Below, piece by piece: positions 55,439-63,754 of a stretch of 64,000 nucleotides of DNA. The DNA is from Gemmatimonadota bacterium. Its GTDB lineage: Bacteria > Gemmatimonadota > Gemmatimonadetes > Longimicrobiales > Gaopeijiaceae. Position numbers and translations under genes: made by a program. The stretch's first letter is position 1, and the number at the start of each line of letters is the position of its first letter. Below the pieces are notes generated by a model. It searched no databases, was not told the origin of the DNA, and worked only from the letters and a program-made list of their open reading frames with translations. Location of the stretch: contig JAGWBQ010000010.1 of NCBI GenBank assembly GCA_021295815.1, positions 27,297 through 91,296 of the forward strand. Direction: 5' to 3'.

Positions 55439-56731
55439 TTGAACACGAGGGAGGCGGTTCTGGACGGGCAGCGCGACCTGCTGTTGCCCTCCATGCTCCA
55501 CCTCTACTCGGAGCCGCTCGTGCTCGCGGAAGGGGAAGGCGCCCGTGTGCGGGACGCCGACGGAAGAGAGTACCTCGATCTCTTCAGCGGTATCCTGACC
55601 ACGTCGGTGGGGCACTGTCATCCCAGAGTGACCGCGGCTGTGGCCGATCAAATGGCCAGGCTGGGTCACACCTCGACGCTATACGCCACCGAGCCGCAGG
55701 TCGAGGCGGCCCGACGCATCGCGCGCATAGCTCCCGGCAAACTCAGGCGTACCTTCTTCACCAACTCCGGGACCGAAGCGATCGAGACCGCTCTCATGAT
55801 GGCGTGTCTCGCGACCGGGCGCAGCGAGATCGTGGCCTTGCGCATCGGCTACCACGGCCGCTCGTTCATGGCGACGAGCGTCACCGCTCACTCGGGATGG
55901 CGCCCCCTGTCGACGCCGGTTGCCGGGGTCAAGCACGCCCGCGCCCCGAATCCGTATCGCTGTCCGTGCGGAGGCGGGTGCTCGGACGGCTGCGTGGACT
56001 ACTACCTGGCGGACCTGGAGGAGACGATCGTCACCACCACCAACGGTCGGCCCGCCGCGTTCATCGCCGAGACGGTCATGGGCGTGGCCGGCTACGTGGT
56101 GCCTCCGCCGGAGTACTTCCAGGGCGCCGCCGAGATCATCCGCTCCAGAGGCGGTCTGCTCGTGATAGACGAGGTGCAGGCGGGCTTCGGACGCTGCGGA
56201 AAGCATTGGTTCGGGATCGAACACTGGGGGGTCGAGCCCGACATCATGGTGATGGCGAAGGGAATCGCCAACGGTGCGCCGGTAGGAGCCACCATCGCCA
56301 GCGACGAGGTGGCGCGCGCCTGGCGAGGCAAGACCATCTCGACCTTCGGCGGCAGCCCGCCGAGCATGGCCGCTCTCTGCGCCACCCAGGACGTGCTGGC
56401 GGAGAACGCCGCGCCGGCGAACGCGGAGACGCGGGGCGGCGAGCTGCGGGTCGGCCTCGAAGCCATCCAGGCACGCCATCCGTGGATCGGCGACGTGCGC
56501 GGGATGGGGCTCATGCAAGCCCTGGAGATCGTGAAGGACCCCGCGTCCAAGACGCCCGATCAGGAGAGGATCGCCCGGCTCATGGAGGCCACTCGCGAGG
56601 AGGGCCTGCTGGTCGGGCAAGGCGGCCTGCACGGTACCGTGGTGCGCATCGGGCCGTCGCTACTCGTCACCGCCGACGAGATAGCCGAAGGGCTGGAGAA
56701 GCTGGCTCGCGCCTGCGAGAAGGCCGAGTGA
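55439..56731 (+). CDS. Class III aminotransferase (AGXT2-like)
   Basis: This 430-aa PLP aminotransferase of the omega-amino-acid class starts at TTG 55439. The PLP lysine is K274 in VMAKGIANGAPVGA. The aspartate segment is VIDEVQAGFGRCG, and TNSGTEAIETALMMA binds the phosphate. The segments FIAETVMGVAGYVVPP and a Cys-rich RCPCGGGCSDGC insert recall alanine-glyoxylate/3-aminoisobutyrate-pyruvate aminotransferase (AGXT2-type) proteins. Together with mmsA at 51.4 kb this suggests that amino groups are removed from beta-amino acids. GABA or other omega-amino acids are alternatives. Confidence 0.82.
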   Translation: MNTREAVLDGQRDLLLPSMLHLYSEPLVLAEGEGARVRDADGREYLDLFSGILTTSVGHCHPRVTAAVADQMARLGHTSTLYATEPQVEAARRIARIAPGKLRRTFFTNSGTEAIETALMMACLATGRSEIVALRIGYHGRSFMATSVTAHSGWRPLSTPVAGVKHARAPNPYRCPCGGGCSDGCVDYYLADLEETIVTTTNGRPAAFIAETVMGVAGYVVPPPEYFQGAAEIIRSRGGLLVIDEVQAGFGRCGKHWFGIEHWGVEPDIMVMAKGIANGAPVGATIASDEVARAWRGKTISTFGGSPPSMAALCATQDVLAENAAPANAETRGGELRVGLEAIQARHPWIGDVRGMGLMQALEIVKDPASKTPDQERIARLMEATREEGLLVGQGGLHGTVVRIGPSLLVTADEIAEGLEKLARACEKAE

Positions 56732-56811
56732 GGGCGCCCTCCCGTCCGTCCCGCCCAAGGCCCGGCAGCCGTCCGCCGCTCGCGGTCGCAGCCGACGCCT
56801 GATGCGCTGAG

Positions 56812-56925
56812 ATGCCCGCCGAGGCCTGGGCTCTGCTCGCGCTCGGGGTAATCCCCGGACTCGCGCTCGTACTGGTTTCGCGCTTTCGGAGCGGTGGTGA
56901 CGGGCGCAGAGGAGAAGACGGCTGA
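56812..56925 (+). CDS. Candidate 37-aa single-helix membrane protein ahead of the symporter
   Basis: An ATG at 56812 opens a 37-codon frame. It encodes one hydrophobic helix (WALLALGVIPGLALVLVS) followed by a positively charged polar tail. Its stop overlaps the proposed CTG start of the symporter gene (CTGA). Small accessory membrane peptides encoded just before sodium:solute symporters are known in other bacteria. No clear ribosome-binding site precedes it, so it is only moderately supported. Confidence 0.45.
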   Translation: MPAEAWALLALGVIPGLALVLVSRFRSGGDGRRGEDG

Positions 56926-58418
56926 GCGCGGTCGTCGCGGTGCTCGTCGGATACCTCGCGGTCCTGCTCGCCATCGGACTGTGGGCGCGCCGAGCCTCGG
57001 GCGACATGGCTGGCTATTACATCGCCGGCAAGCGACTGCCCTCGTGGGTGATCGCGTTCTCGAGCAACGCGACCGGCGAGAGCGCTTGGCTGCTGCTGGG
57101 GTTGACCGGCATGGGCTACCTGGTCGGGGTCCACGCCTTCTGGGTGATAGTCGGCGAGGTGCTGGGCGTGGCGTGCGCCTGGGTCTTCGTCGCCCGACCC
57201 TTCAAGGCCTACACCGACAGGATCGGCGCGATCACCGTTCCCGACTACCTCGCCCACCGGTTCGGCGACCGCCGCCACCTCTTCCGCTGGATCGGCGCGG
57301 TGATCGCCATCACGATGGTCACCGCTTACGCAGCAGCCCAGTTCACCGCGTCGGGCAAGGCTTTCGACTCCTTCCTCGACACCGGGTACGAGTGGGGCGT
57401 CTGGCTCGGTCTCCTGATCGTCCTTTTCTATACCACGGTGGGCGGATTCAAGGCGGTCGCGTACTCCGACTTCGTGCAGGGAGCCCTCATGCTCGGCTGC
57501 CTGATCGTGCTGCCTCTGGTGGCGATGAGCGAGGCCGGCGGATTCGATGCGACCATGGCCGCCCTGCGCGACGCGGATCCGGCCTTGCTGGCTCCCATGG
57601 GTGCGGAGGGAGGATTGGCCGGTGCGCTGACCGCAGTCGGTTACGTCGCCATAGGCTTCGCCTTTCTGGGATCGCCGCAACTCCTGACTCGGTTCATGGC
57701 GGCAAGGAATCAGAAGCAGATCCGGGACGGCGGACTCTGGGCGGTGCTCTGCGTGATCGGCTTCGACGTGGGCGCCGTATTCGCTGGGATGGCGGGAAGG
57801 ACCTTGTTTCCCGGACTGGCCGACCCGGAGACCGTACTGCCGGAGATGAGCGCGGCGCTCTTCCCGGCTGTCGTGACCGGGATCGTCCTGGTGGTCGTTC
57901 TCGCGGCGATAATGTCCACTGTCGACTCGCTCCTGCTGTGGGCGTCGTCGGCCGTGGTGCGAGATGTCGGACAGAAGGCGCTCAAGCTGAAGATCGGCGA
58001 ACGCGACCTGACCAGGCTCGGCAAGCTCGTCACCGTGATCCTCGGCTTCGCGGGCGTGCTGATCGCACTCGCCGAGAACCGGGTGATCTTCACCTTCGTG
58101 CTCTTCGCCTGGTCCGGCATAGCGAGCGCCTTCACGCCGGTCGTGCTCTGCTCGCTCTTCTGGTCGCGGACCACGCTCAAGGGCGCGGTAGCCGGAATGG
58201 TGGGCGGCTTCCTGGCGGCGGCGCTCTGGACCGCGGATCTCTTCGGACAGCCGTCGCTGAAGACGCGGTTCTACGATCTCTACGAGATGATTCCCGGCTT
58301 CGCCGCAGGCTTCGCTCTCTGCGTCGGAGTAAGCCTGCTGACCCGCCACCGCTCCGAGACGGTGGAGCTCCTGAACGAGGTGCGGGGGGAGGCCGGCGGA
58401 CCGAAGCGGCTGCGTTGA
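56922..58418 (+). CDS. Sodium:solute symporter (SSS family)
   Basis: This SSS family transporter of about 498 aa has 13 helices and PutP-like motifs: IAGKRLPSWVIAFSSNATGES at the substrate/Na+ site of helix one, FYTTVGGFKAVAYSDFVQG and MSTVDSLLLWASSAVVRD for the second sodium site. It probably takes up an amino or organic acid; the neighbouring aminotransferase makes an amino-acid substrate plausible. A CTG at 56922 has an ideal AGAGGAG site seven bases upstream and forms a CTGA overlap with the small ORF. The first conventional start, GTG 56940, has no such site. Confidence 0.88.
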   Translation: MSAVVAVLVGYLAVLLAIGLWARRASGDMAGYYIAGKRLPSWVIAFSSNATGESAWLLLGLTGMGYLVGVHAFWVIVGEVLGVACAWVFVARPFKAYTDRIGAITVPDYLAHRFGDRRHLFRWIGAVIAITMVTAYAAAQFTASGKAFDSFLDTGYEWGVWLGLLIVLFYTTVGGFKAVAYSDFVQGALMLGCLIVLPLVAMSEAGGFDATMAALRDADPALLAPMGAEGGLAGALTAVGYVAIGFAFLGSPQLLTRFMAARNQKQIRDGGLWAVLCVIGFDVGAVFAGMAGRTLFPGLADPETVLPEMSAALFPAVVTGIVLVVVLAAIMSTVDSLLLWASSAVVRDVGQKALKLKIGERDLTRLGKLVTVILGFAGVLIALAENRVIFTFVLFAWSGIASAFTPVVLCSLFWSRTTLKGAVAGMVGGFLAAALWTADLFGQPSLKTRFYDLYEMIPGFAAGFALCVGVSLLTRHRSETVELLNEVRGEAGGPKRLR

Positions 58419-58456
58419 CTCCGGTCACGGTTTCGGTTAATCTTCGCGGGCCAGGT

Positions 58457-58624
58457 CGCCCCCGGCTGCTGGACCTGTTCTGCGGCGCCGGTGGTGCCGC
58501 GTTGGGCTACTACGCTTCCCCTCCCTGTCAGGCGTACTCCGACACGAAGGACAAACGCAAGAAACATTATGGAAAGACCGATGAGTGGCGGGATTTCGTG
58601 ACTGTCACGGGACATGGCACTTAG
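58457..58624 (+). pseudogene. Remnant of a DNA (cytosine-5) methyltransferase
   Basis: The frame encodes RLLDLFCGAGGAALGYY, motif I of C5-cytosine methyltransferases, running directly into ASPPCQAYSDTKD, motif IV with the catalytic PPC cysteine. In intact enzymes 50-70 residues lie between these motifs, so an in-frame deletion has joined them. Shortly after, the frame stops at 58624; all later motifs and the target-recognition domain are missing. No start codon or ribosome-binding site is evident. It looks like a decayed fragment of a mobile or phage-type methyltransferase. Confidence 0.8.
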
Positions 58625-58679
58625 CGAAGAGGCCGTCAGTGAGCGCGAAAATCTCGCTTGTTGGCGCACTTCCTTGAGC

Positions 58680-61106
58680 ATGTCCGTCCGCTCCGCCACC
58701 CTCATCCGTTGGCTCACACTCGCGGCAGCCATCCAAATGCCGGTCGTTCTCGTCGCCCAGGATCGCACCGAGCTGACGCTGCCCGACCTCGACCATCCCG
58801 TCGAGATCATCGTGGACCACTGGGGCATCAGCCACATCTACGCCGAGAGCGAGCGCGACCTCTTCTTCGCTCAGGGGTGGAACGCCGCCCGCGACCGTCT
58901 CTTCCAGCTCGAGATGTGGAGAAGGCAGGCGAGCGGGACCGTTTCCGAGATCCTTGGAGAACGTGAGCTCCGCCGGGACATCGGCACCCGACTCTTCAGG
59001 TTCAGACGGGATTTGACCCAGGAGCTCAACCACTATCATCCCAAGGGCGAGATGATAATCGGCGCGTTCGTCGACGGCATCAACGCCTACATCGACCGGA
59101 CGCGGCACGACCCCGACCTTCTTCCCGTCGAGTTCGGGTTGCTGGGCATCGAGCCCGGGGAGTGGACTCCCGAGATCGTCATTTCGCGCCATCAGGGGCT
59201 GCTCGGCAACATCGGCCAGGAGCTCGCAGTCGGACGCCGGGTCGCCGCGATAGGGGCGGAGGCGGTCAAGCGCGCCGGCAGCTTCGGTCCCGGAGACCCC
59301 GACCTTTCGCTCGATCCCGCGATAGACGGAGACGCTCTCTCCGAAGACATACTCGGGATCTACAACGCCTTCCGCGGTCCGGTGCGCTTTCGCCCGGAAG
59401 ACATCGTCGCCGAACATCGGGGCGACGCCGACAGCTTCGCGATGCTGGAACGCGCGGCCGCCCTCGCGAGCGCTGCGCCGGAATACGACTCGGAGGCGGA
59501 CATCGGTTCCAACAACTGGGTGGTGAACGGTCGCTACACCGAGAGCGGCTATCCGATGATGGCGAACGACCCGCACCGAGTTCAGGCGGCTCCCTCGCTC
59601 CGCTACTGGGTGCACCTGGTGGGCCCGGGATGGAACGTCATCGGCGGCGGCGAGCCGAGCCTGCCCGGGGTGTCGATCGGTCACAACGGCCACGGCGCCT
59701 GGGGACTCACCGTCTTCGCCACCGACGCCGAGGATCTCTACGTCTACCGGACCAATCCCCAGAACCCGCTCGAATACCGCTACCGGGGAAGCTGGGAGAC
59801 GATGACGGTCGTCCGCGAGAGCATTCCGGTGAAAGGGAAGGAGAACCACGTCGCCGAGCTCAGATACACCCGCCACGGACCGGTCGTTTTCGAGGACCGC
59901 GAGCGGGGTCTCGCCTACGCCGTGCGCGCGGGCTGGATGGAGATCGGGGGTGCTCCCTACCTGGCGTCGCTACGCATGGATCAGGCCAAGACCTGGGAGG
60001 AGTTCGTCGAGGCCTGCACCTACTCGAACATTCCCGGCGAGAACATGGTGTGGGCGGATCGCGAGGGCAACATCGGCTGGCAATCGGTGGGCATCGCCCC
60101 CATCCGTCGCAATTGGAGCGGACTGGTGCCCGTCCCCGGCGACGGGCGCTACGAGTGGGACGGCTACCTGCCCATGCGCGCCAAACCTCACGTCTTCAAC
60201 CCGCAGGAAGGCTACTTCGCAACCGCGAACAACGACCTCGTCCCGCGCGACTACGAGTACATGGACGCGGTGGGCTTCTCATGGTCCGACCCCTACCGCT
60301 GGCTGCGCATCGTTGAAGTGCTGGGGAGCGGGACGCGCTTCTCCATCGGCGACATGATGAAACTCCAGACCGACGAGCTATCCATCCCTGCGCGTCAGCT
60401 CGTGCCCATGCTGAAGGATGTCGAGCCGCCGGAAAACCGCGTGCGCAGGGCGATGGAACTCCTGCTCGATTGGGACCGCCGCGTGAGCGCCGGCTCGACC
60501 GCCGCCGGTCTCTACGTCGCCTGGGAGGCGGAGCTGCGCAGACTGGTGCGCGAGCGCCTGGTGCCGGACGGGGTCTCGATGACCATTTCTCTGCACAAGA
60601 CCATCGAGGCCCTGTCGGTGCCTCCGGGCGAGTTCGGAGACGACCCCCTGGCCGCTCGAGACGGGATCCTGCTGGAGGCGCTGGAGGGTGCGATGGCGAA
60701 GCTGACCACCAAGCTCGGCCCTGACTCGGGCGGCTGGACGTGGGGCCAGGAGGACTATCACCACATCTACCTCCGCCATCCGCTGAGCAACGCGGTCGAC
60801 GCCGAGACGCGGGCCCTGCTCGAGGTCGGTCCGCTTCCCCGCGGCGGTTACGGCTTCACAGTGAACCAGACCGGCAACGGCGACAACCAGACCTCAGGGG
60901 CGTCGTTCCGCATCATCGTGGACACCGGAGACTGGGACCGCTCGGTCGGCATGAACAATCCGGGACAGAGCGGCGATCCCGAATCGCCCTTTTACCGGAA
61001 TCTGTTCGAGGAGTGGGCCGCGGATCGCTTCCACCCGGTCTACTACTCGCGGGATCGGGTCGAGTCGGTGGAGTCGCTGCGCATCGCCTTGACGCCGGGG
61101 GGCTGA
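58680..61106 (+). CDS. Penicillin acylase family N-terminal nucleophile hydrolase
   Basis: This 808-aa secreted amidase is made as a precursor. ATG 58680 gives a signal peptide ending VVLVAQ. The alpha-chain part begins LDHPVEIIVDHWGISHIYA. The self-cleavage point and nucleophile is S277 in DIGSNNWVVNG, which would become the N-terminus of the beta chain. Further family features are NDPHRVQAAPSLRYWVHL and SIGHNGHGAWGLTVF. Family members split penicillins, cephalosporins or acyl-homoserine lactones; the natural substrate cannot be told from sequence. It is convergent with feoB. Confidence 0.9.
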   Translation: MSVRSATLIRWLTLAAAIQMPVVLVAQDRTELTLPDLDHPVEIIVDHWGISHIYAESERDLFFAQGWNAARDRLFQLEMWRRQASGTVSEILGERELRRDIGTRLFRFRRDLTQELNHYHPKGEMIIGAFVDGINAYIDRTRHDPDLLPVEFGLLGIEPGEWTPEIVISRHQGLLGNIGQELAVGRRVAAIGAEAVKRAGSFGPGDPDLSLDPAIDGDALSEDILGIYNAFRGPVRFRPEDIVAEHRGDADSFAMLERAAALASAAPEYDSEADIGSNNWVVNGRYTESGYPMMANDPHRVQAAPSLRYWVHLVGPGWNVIGGGEPSLPGVSIGHNGHGAWGLTVFATDAEDLYVYRTNPQNPLEYRYRGSWETMTVVRESIPVKGKENHVAELRYTRHGPVVFEDRERGLAYAVRAGWMEIGGAPYLASLRMDQAKTWEEFVEACTYSNIPGENMVWADREGNIGWQSVGIAPIRRNWSGLVPVPGDGRYEWDGYLPMRAKPHVFNPQEGYFATANNDLVPRDYEYMDAVGFSWSDPYRWLRIVEVLGSGTRFSIGDMMKLQTDELSIPARQLVPMLKDVEPPENRVRRAMELLLDWDRRVSAGSTAAGLYVAWEAELRRLVRERLVPDGVSMTISLHKTIEALSVPPGEFGDDPLAARDGILLEALEGAMAKLTTKLGPDSGGWTWGQEDYHHIYLRHPLSNAVDAETRALLEVGPLPRGGYGFTVNQTGNGDNQTSGASFRIIVDTGDWDRSVGMNNPGQSGDPESPFYRNLFEEWAADRFHPVYYSRDRVESVESLRIALTPGG

Positions 61107-61171
61107 TTCTTTTCAGGTTTGGTCTAACATCCTGCGGTTCGGTGCAAGATCGGAAGATGAACCGACCATGA

Positions 61172-63034
61172 CTAAAGCAGTCGGTACGCCAGGAACGCTC
61201 CGACCCAACCCAGCGCGAGCATGTATGCGAACTGGAGCGCGGGCCATTTCCAGCCGCCTGTCTCTCGTCGCATGACCGCCACGGTGGACATGCACTGGAG
61301 CGCGAACGCGAAAAAGAGGAGCAGCCCCATCGCCGCCGCCGGCTCCAACTGCGCTTGGAGCGCGTCCAGAAGACCCTCCGAGCTCTCGTCCGCGTCATCG
61401 CCGACGCCGTAGATGACGCCGAGCGTCCCAACGATGACCTCGCGGGCGGCGAGCGACGATATGATTCCCACGCCCACCTGCCAGTCGTAGCCGAGCGGCT
61501 CGATCAGCGGCTCGATCACGCGGCCGGTCGAAGCCAGGGCGCTTTCCTCGAACGGCGGAGGCTCGCCGTCGACCCGGGGGAACTGGGAGAGCCCCCAGAG
61601 CACGACCGAGACCGTCAGAATCATTTTGCCCGCCCGACCCAGGAAAATACGGGACCGGTCCAGAAGTCGCAGACCGATGGAGCGCACGGTCGGCCAGCGG
61701 TAGGGCGGAAGCTCGAGGATGAATGCCGCTCTCGGCGCCCGCAGCAGGGTGCGCCGGAGGAGAAAGGCCGTTCCGACGGCCGCGAAGATACCGAGCAGAT
61801 AGAGCGCCAGAAGAGTCGCGGCCTGGGTTCCGAAGAACGGTCCCAGCAGCGGTCCGGCCGGGATGAAGGCGGCGATGAGCAACGCGTAGACGGGGAGCCT
61901 GGCCGAACAGGTCATGAAGGGCGTGACGAAGATGGTGGCGAGCCGATCGTCCTCGTTCTCGACCGTTCGAGCCGAGAGGATGGCCGGTATGGCGCAGGCG
62001 TACCCGGAGAGCAGCGGCAGGAAGGCCCGTCCCTGCAGGCCGATGCGGTACATGAGTCGATCCGCTATCGTCGCGGCCCGAGCGAGATACCCCGAGTCCT
62101 CGAGGACTCCCAGAAACAGAAAGAGCACGAGTATCTGCGGCAGGAAGATGACCACCGCGCCGACACCCGCCCACACCCCGTCCACGAGCAGGCTGCTGAA
62201 CCAGCTCTCCGGCAGGGAGGAATCGAGCCAGGCCCCCGACGCGCCCACCGCACGGTCCACCAGATCCATCAGCGGGGCCGCCCAGGCGAAGATGGCCTGG
62301 AAGACGAGAGCCGCCACCGCCAGGAAGACCGCCGGTCCCGCAAGCCTGTGCAGGAAGATGGCGTCGAGCCGTCTTGTCCAGCGCGAAGGCCCCGGGGCGC
62401 GATGACCGGAGCGGGCCAGCAGGCGCTGGAGCTGACCCCGACGGGCGACCAGGTCGTCCACCGTAGGCAGCCGTCGGCCGGGAGGCGAACCGGCGCCGAT
62501 CAGCGGGTGACCGCGTTCCTCCCCGCGCGGCTTGACCGAAAGAAGAAAACCGAGAAGCTCGTCCATGCCGACCCCCGAGCGGGCCACCGAACGACACGCG
62601 CCGACTCCGGTGCGAGCGCTGAACAGCTCCGGGTCGAGCGTTCCGCCCCTGGCTTCCAGTTCGTCGAACATGTTCAGCACGACGAAGGTCGGAAGACCGA
62701 ACTCCAGCAGCGGATCGAGCAGCATGAGGTCGGTCTCGGCCCGGGTGGTATCGACCACGAGCACGATCGCGTCGGGCTTGGCCGTACCCTCCATCCTCCC
62801 ATGAAGAACGTCGAGGGTCACTCGTTCGTCCAGGGAGCGGGCGGAGAGTGCGCGCATGCCGGGCAGGTCGACGAGTTCGACCCTCCTGCCACCTCCGAGT
62901 TCGACCGTTCCCTTGTGCTTCTCGACGGTCACGCCGGGGTAGTTGGCGACCTTCTGCCTGAGACCGGTGAGCCGGTTGAAGAGCGTCGTCTTGCCCGCGT
63001 TGGGGGGGCCGACGACGGCGACGAGAGGAGTCAG
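61172..63034 (-). CDS. feoB: Ferrous iron transport protein B
   Basis: FeoB is the membrane GTPase-linked Fe(II) transporter. The G motifs are VGPPNAGKTT (G1), PGVTVEK (G2), LVDLPGM (G3) and LNMFDE (G4). The membrane part has the Gate and core regions, with about ten helices (VVIFLPQILVLFLFLGVLEDSG, GYACAIPAILSARTVE). No ATG, GTG or TTG lies before G1 in this frame. A CTG at 63034, in a CTGA overlap with the feoA stop and four bases after GAGG, puts G1 at residue 9, as in normal FeoB. The product would be 620 aa. Confidence 0.93.
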   Translation of the reverse strand: MTPLVAVVGPPNAGKTTLFNRLTGLRQKVANYPGVTVEKHKGTVELGGGRRVELVDLPGMRALSARSLDERVTLDVLHGRMEGTAKPDAIVLVVDTTRAETDLMLLDPLLEFGLPTFVVLNMFDELEARGGTLDPELFSARTGVGACRSVARSGVGMDELLGFLLSVKPRGEERGHPLIGAGSPPGRRLPTVDDLVARRGQLQRLLARSGHRAPGPSRWTRRLDAIFLHRLAGPAVFLAVAALVFQAIFAWAAPLMDLVDRAVGASGAWLDSSLPESWFSSLLVDGVWAGVGAVVIFLPQILVLFLFLGVLEDSGYLARAATIADRLMYRIGLQGRAFLPLLSGYACAIPAILSARTVENEDDRLATIFVTPFMTCSARLPVYALLIAAFIPAGPLLGPFFGTQAATLLALYLLGIFAAVGTAFLLRRTLLRAPRAAFILELPPYRWPTVRSIGLRLLDRSRIFLGRAGKMILTVSVVLWGLSQFPRVDGEPPPFEESALASTGRVIEPLIEPLGYDWQVGVGIISSLAAREVIVGTLGVIYGVGDDADESSEGLLDALQAQLEPAAAMGLLLFFAFALQCMSTVAVMRRETGGWKWPALQFAYMLALGWVGAFLAYRLL

Positions 63035-63486
63035 GAAACCTCGGGCGTCGCCGGTCCCTGGTTCTCGTCGGAAAGCGTTTCGGGGGCGAGCTCGCCTTTC
63101 GTGCCGGAGTCGGTGCTTTCAGTCCCGCTCGCTTCGTGTTGTGAAGCGGCGCCGCGTTTGTCGAGGACCTTGCGGAGGTCGCACTCGGCCTGCGGCTTCA
63201 CCCAGAGGAGCCGAGCCGTTTCCTTCCGCAAAGCGAAGCAGACGCCGTCGGCGCTCACGACGGTGTCGCCGGAGGGTGTCGCGCGCACCCGGCAGAGAGA
63301 GCAGCCGGGCACGATGCCGCTGTCGAGCAGCGGAGCGGCCTCCTCCGGGGAGAGTCCGATCTCGACGAGCTCCATCTCGGTCAGAGGAAGCGCGTCCATC
63401 AGGGATATGCGCCGATCCTTCTCGGACGAGGGTCGGGATCGGCGGGAAGTGTCTATCGACATCGCGTCATGGCAAGCAACTTTCAT
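63031..63486 (-). CDS. feoA: FeoA-domain protein with extended N- and C-termini
   Basis: FeoA is the small SH3-like partner of FeoB. The core is MDALPLTEMELVEIG through SGIVPGCSLCRVRATPSGDT to CFALRKETARLLWV (residues about 30-105), all matching FeoA. A polar C-terminal tail of about 45 residues is added. The first ATG is 63486. ATG 63399, at the beginning of the FeoA fold, would give 122 aa; neither has a clear ribosome-binding site. Four extra cysteines (CHDA, GCSLC, VCFA and CDLR) are notable. It overlaps feoB by 4 nt. Confidence 0.82.
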   Translation of the reverse strand: MKVACHDAMSIDTSRRSRPSSEKDRRISLMDALPLTEMELVEIGLSPEEAAPLLDSGIVPGCSLCRVRATPSGDTVVSADGVCFALRKETARLLWVKPQAECDLRKVLDKRGAASQHEASGTESTDSGTKGELAPETLSDENQGPATPEVS

Positions 63487-63657
63487 TCCGTGCGGGCTCG
63501 AAATCCGTTCGGTGCGAAAGTTACCCTAACCACGGAAGGATGTCACCCTCCTCCGGCAACGCGAGCTAGGGGGAGGCGTTGGGCGCGAGCGCCCGCACCG
63601 CCCGGCGCGACGTGGCGGCGGCCCGAGGGACGGCGACGACCGAGACCGAGATGGTTC

Positions 63658-63685
63658 ATGAGCATACATGTGCGTATATGCTCAT
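63658..63685. promoter_or_regulatory. AT-rich inverted repeat, candidate operator
   Basis: ATGAGCATA (63658-63666) and TATGCTCAT (63677-63685) form a perfect 9-bp inverted repeat with a 10-bp spacer that itself contains the palindrome ACATGT. It is markedly AT-rich in GC-rich surroundings. It lies between the divergent feoA and lipoprotein genes, 172 bp and 70 bp from their starts. Its size suits a dimeric repressor. It does not look like a Fur box. Confidence 0.5.
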
Positions 63686-63754
63686 ATGGTTTGCGCTCCC
63701 GGCGAACGTCCCCATGTTCCACGGTGACGGATTCACCCTTTACGACGGACCGAG

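Noticed and set aside
61107..61171. Weak inverted repeat CGGTTC/GAACCG between the acylase gene and feoB as a terminator
   Set aside because: Six base pairs with an 18-nt loop and no T-run; too weak to call.
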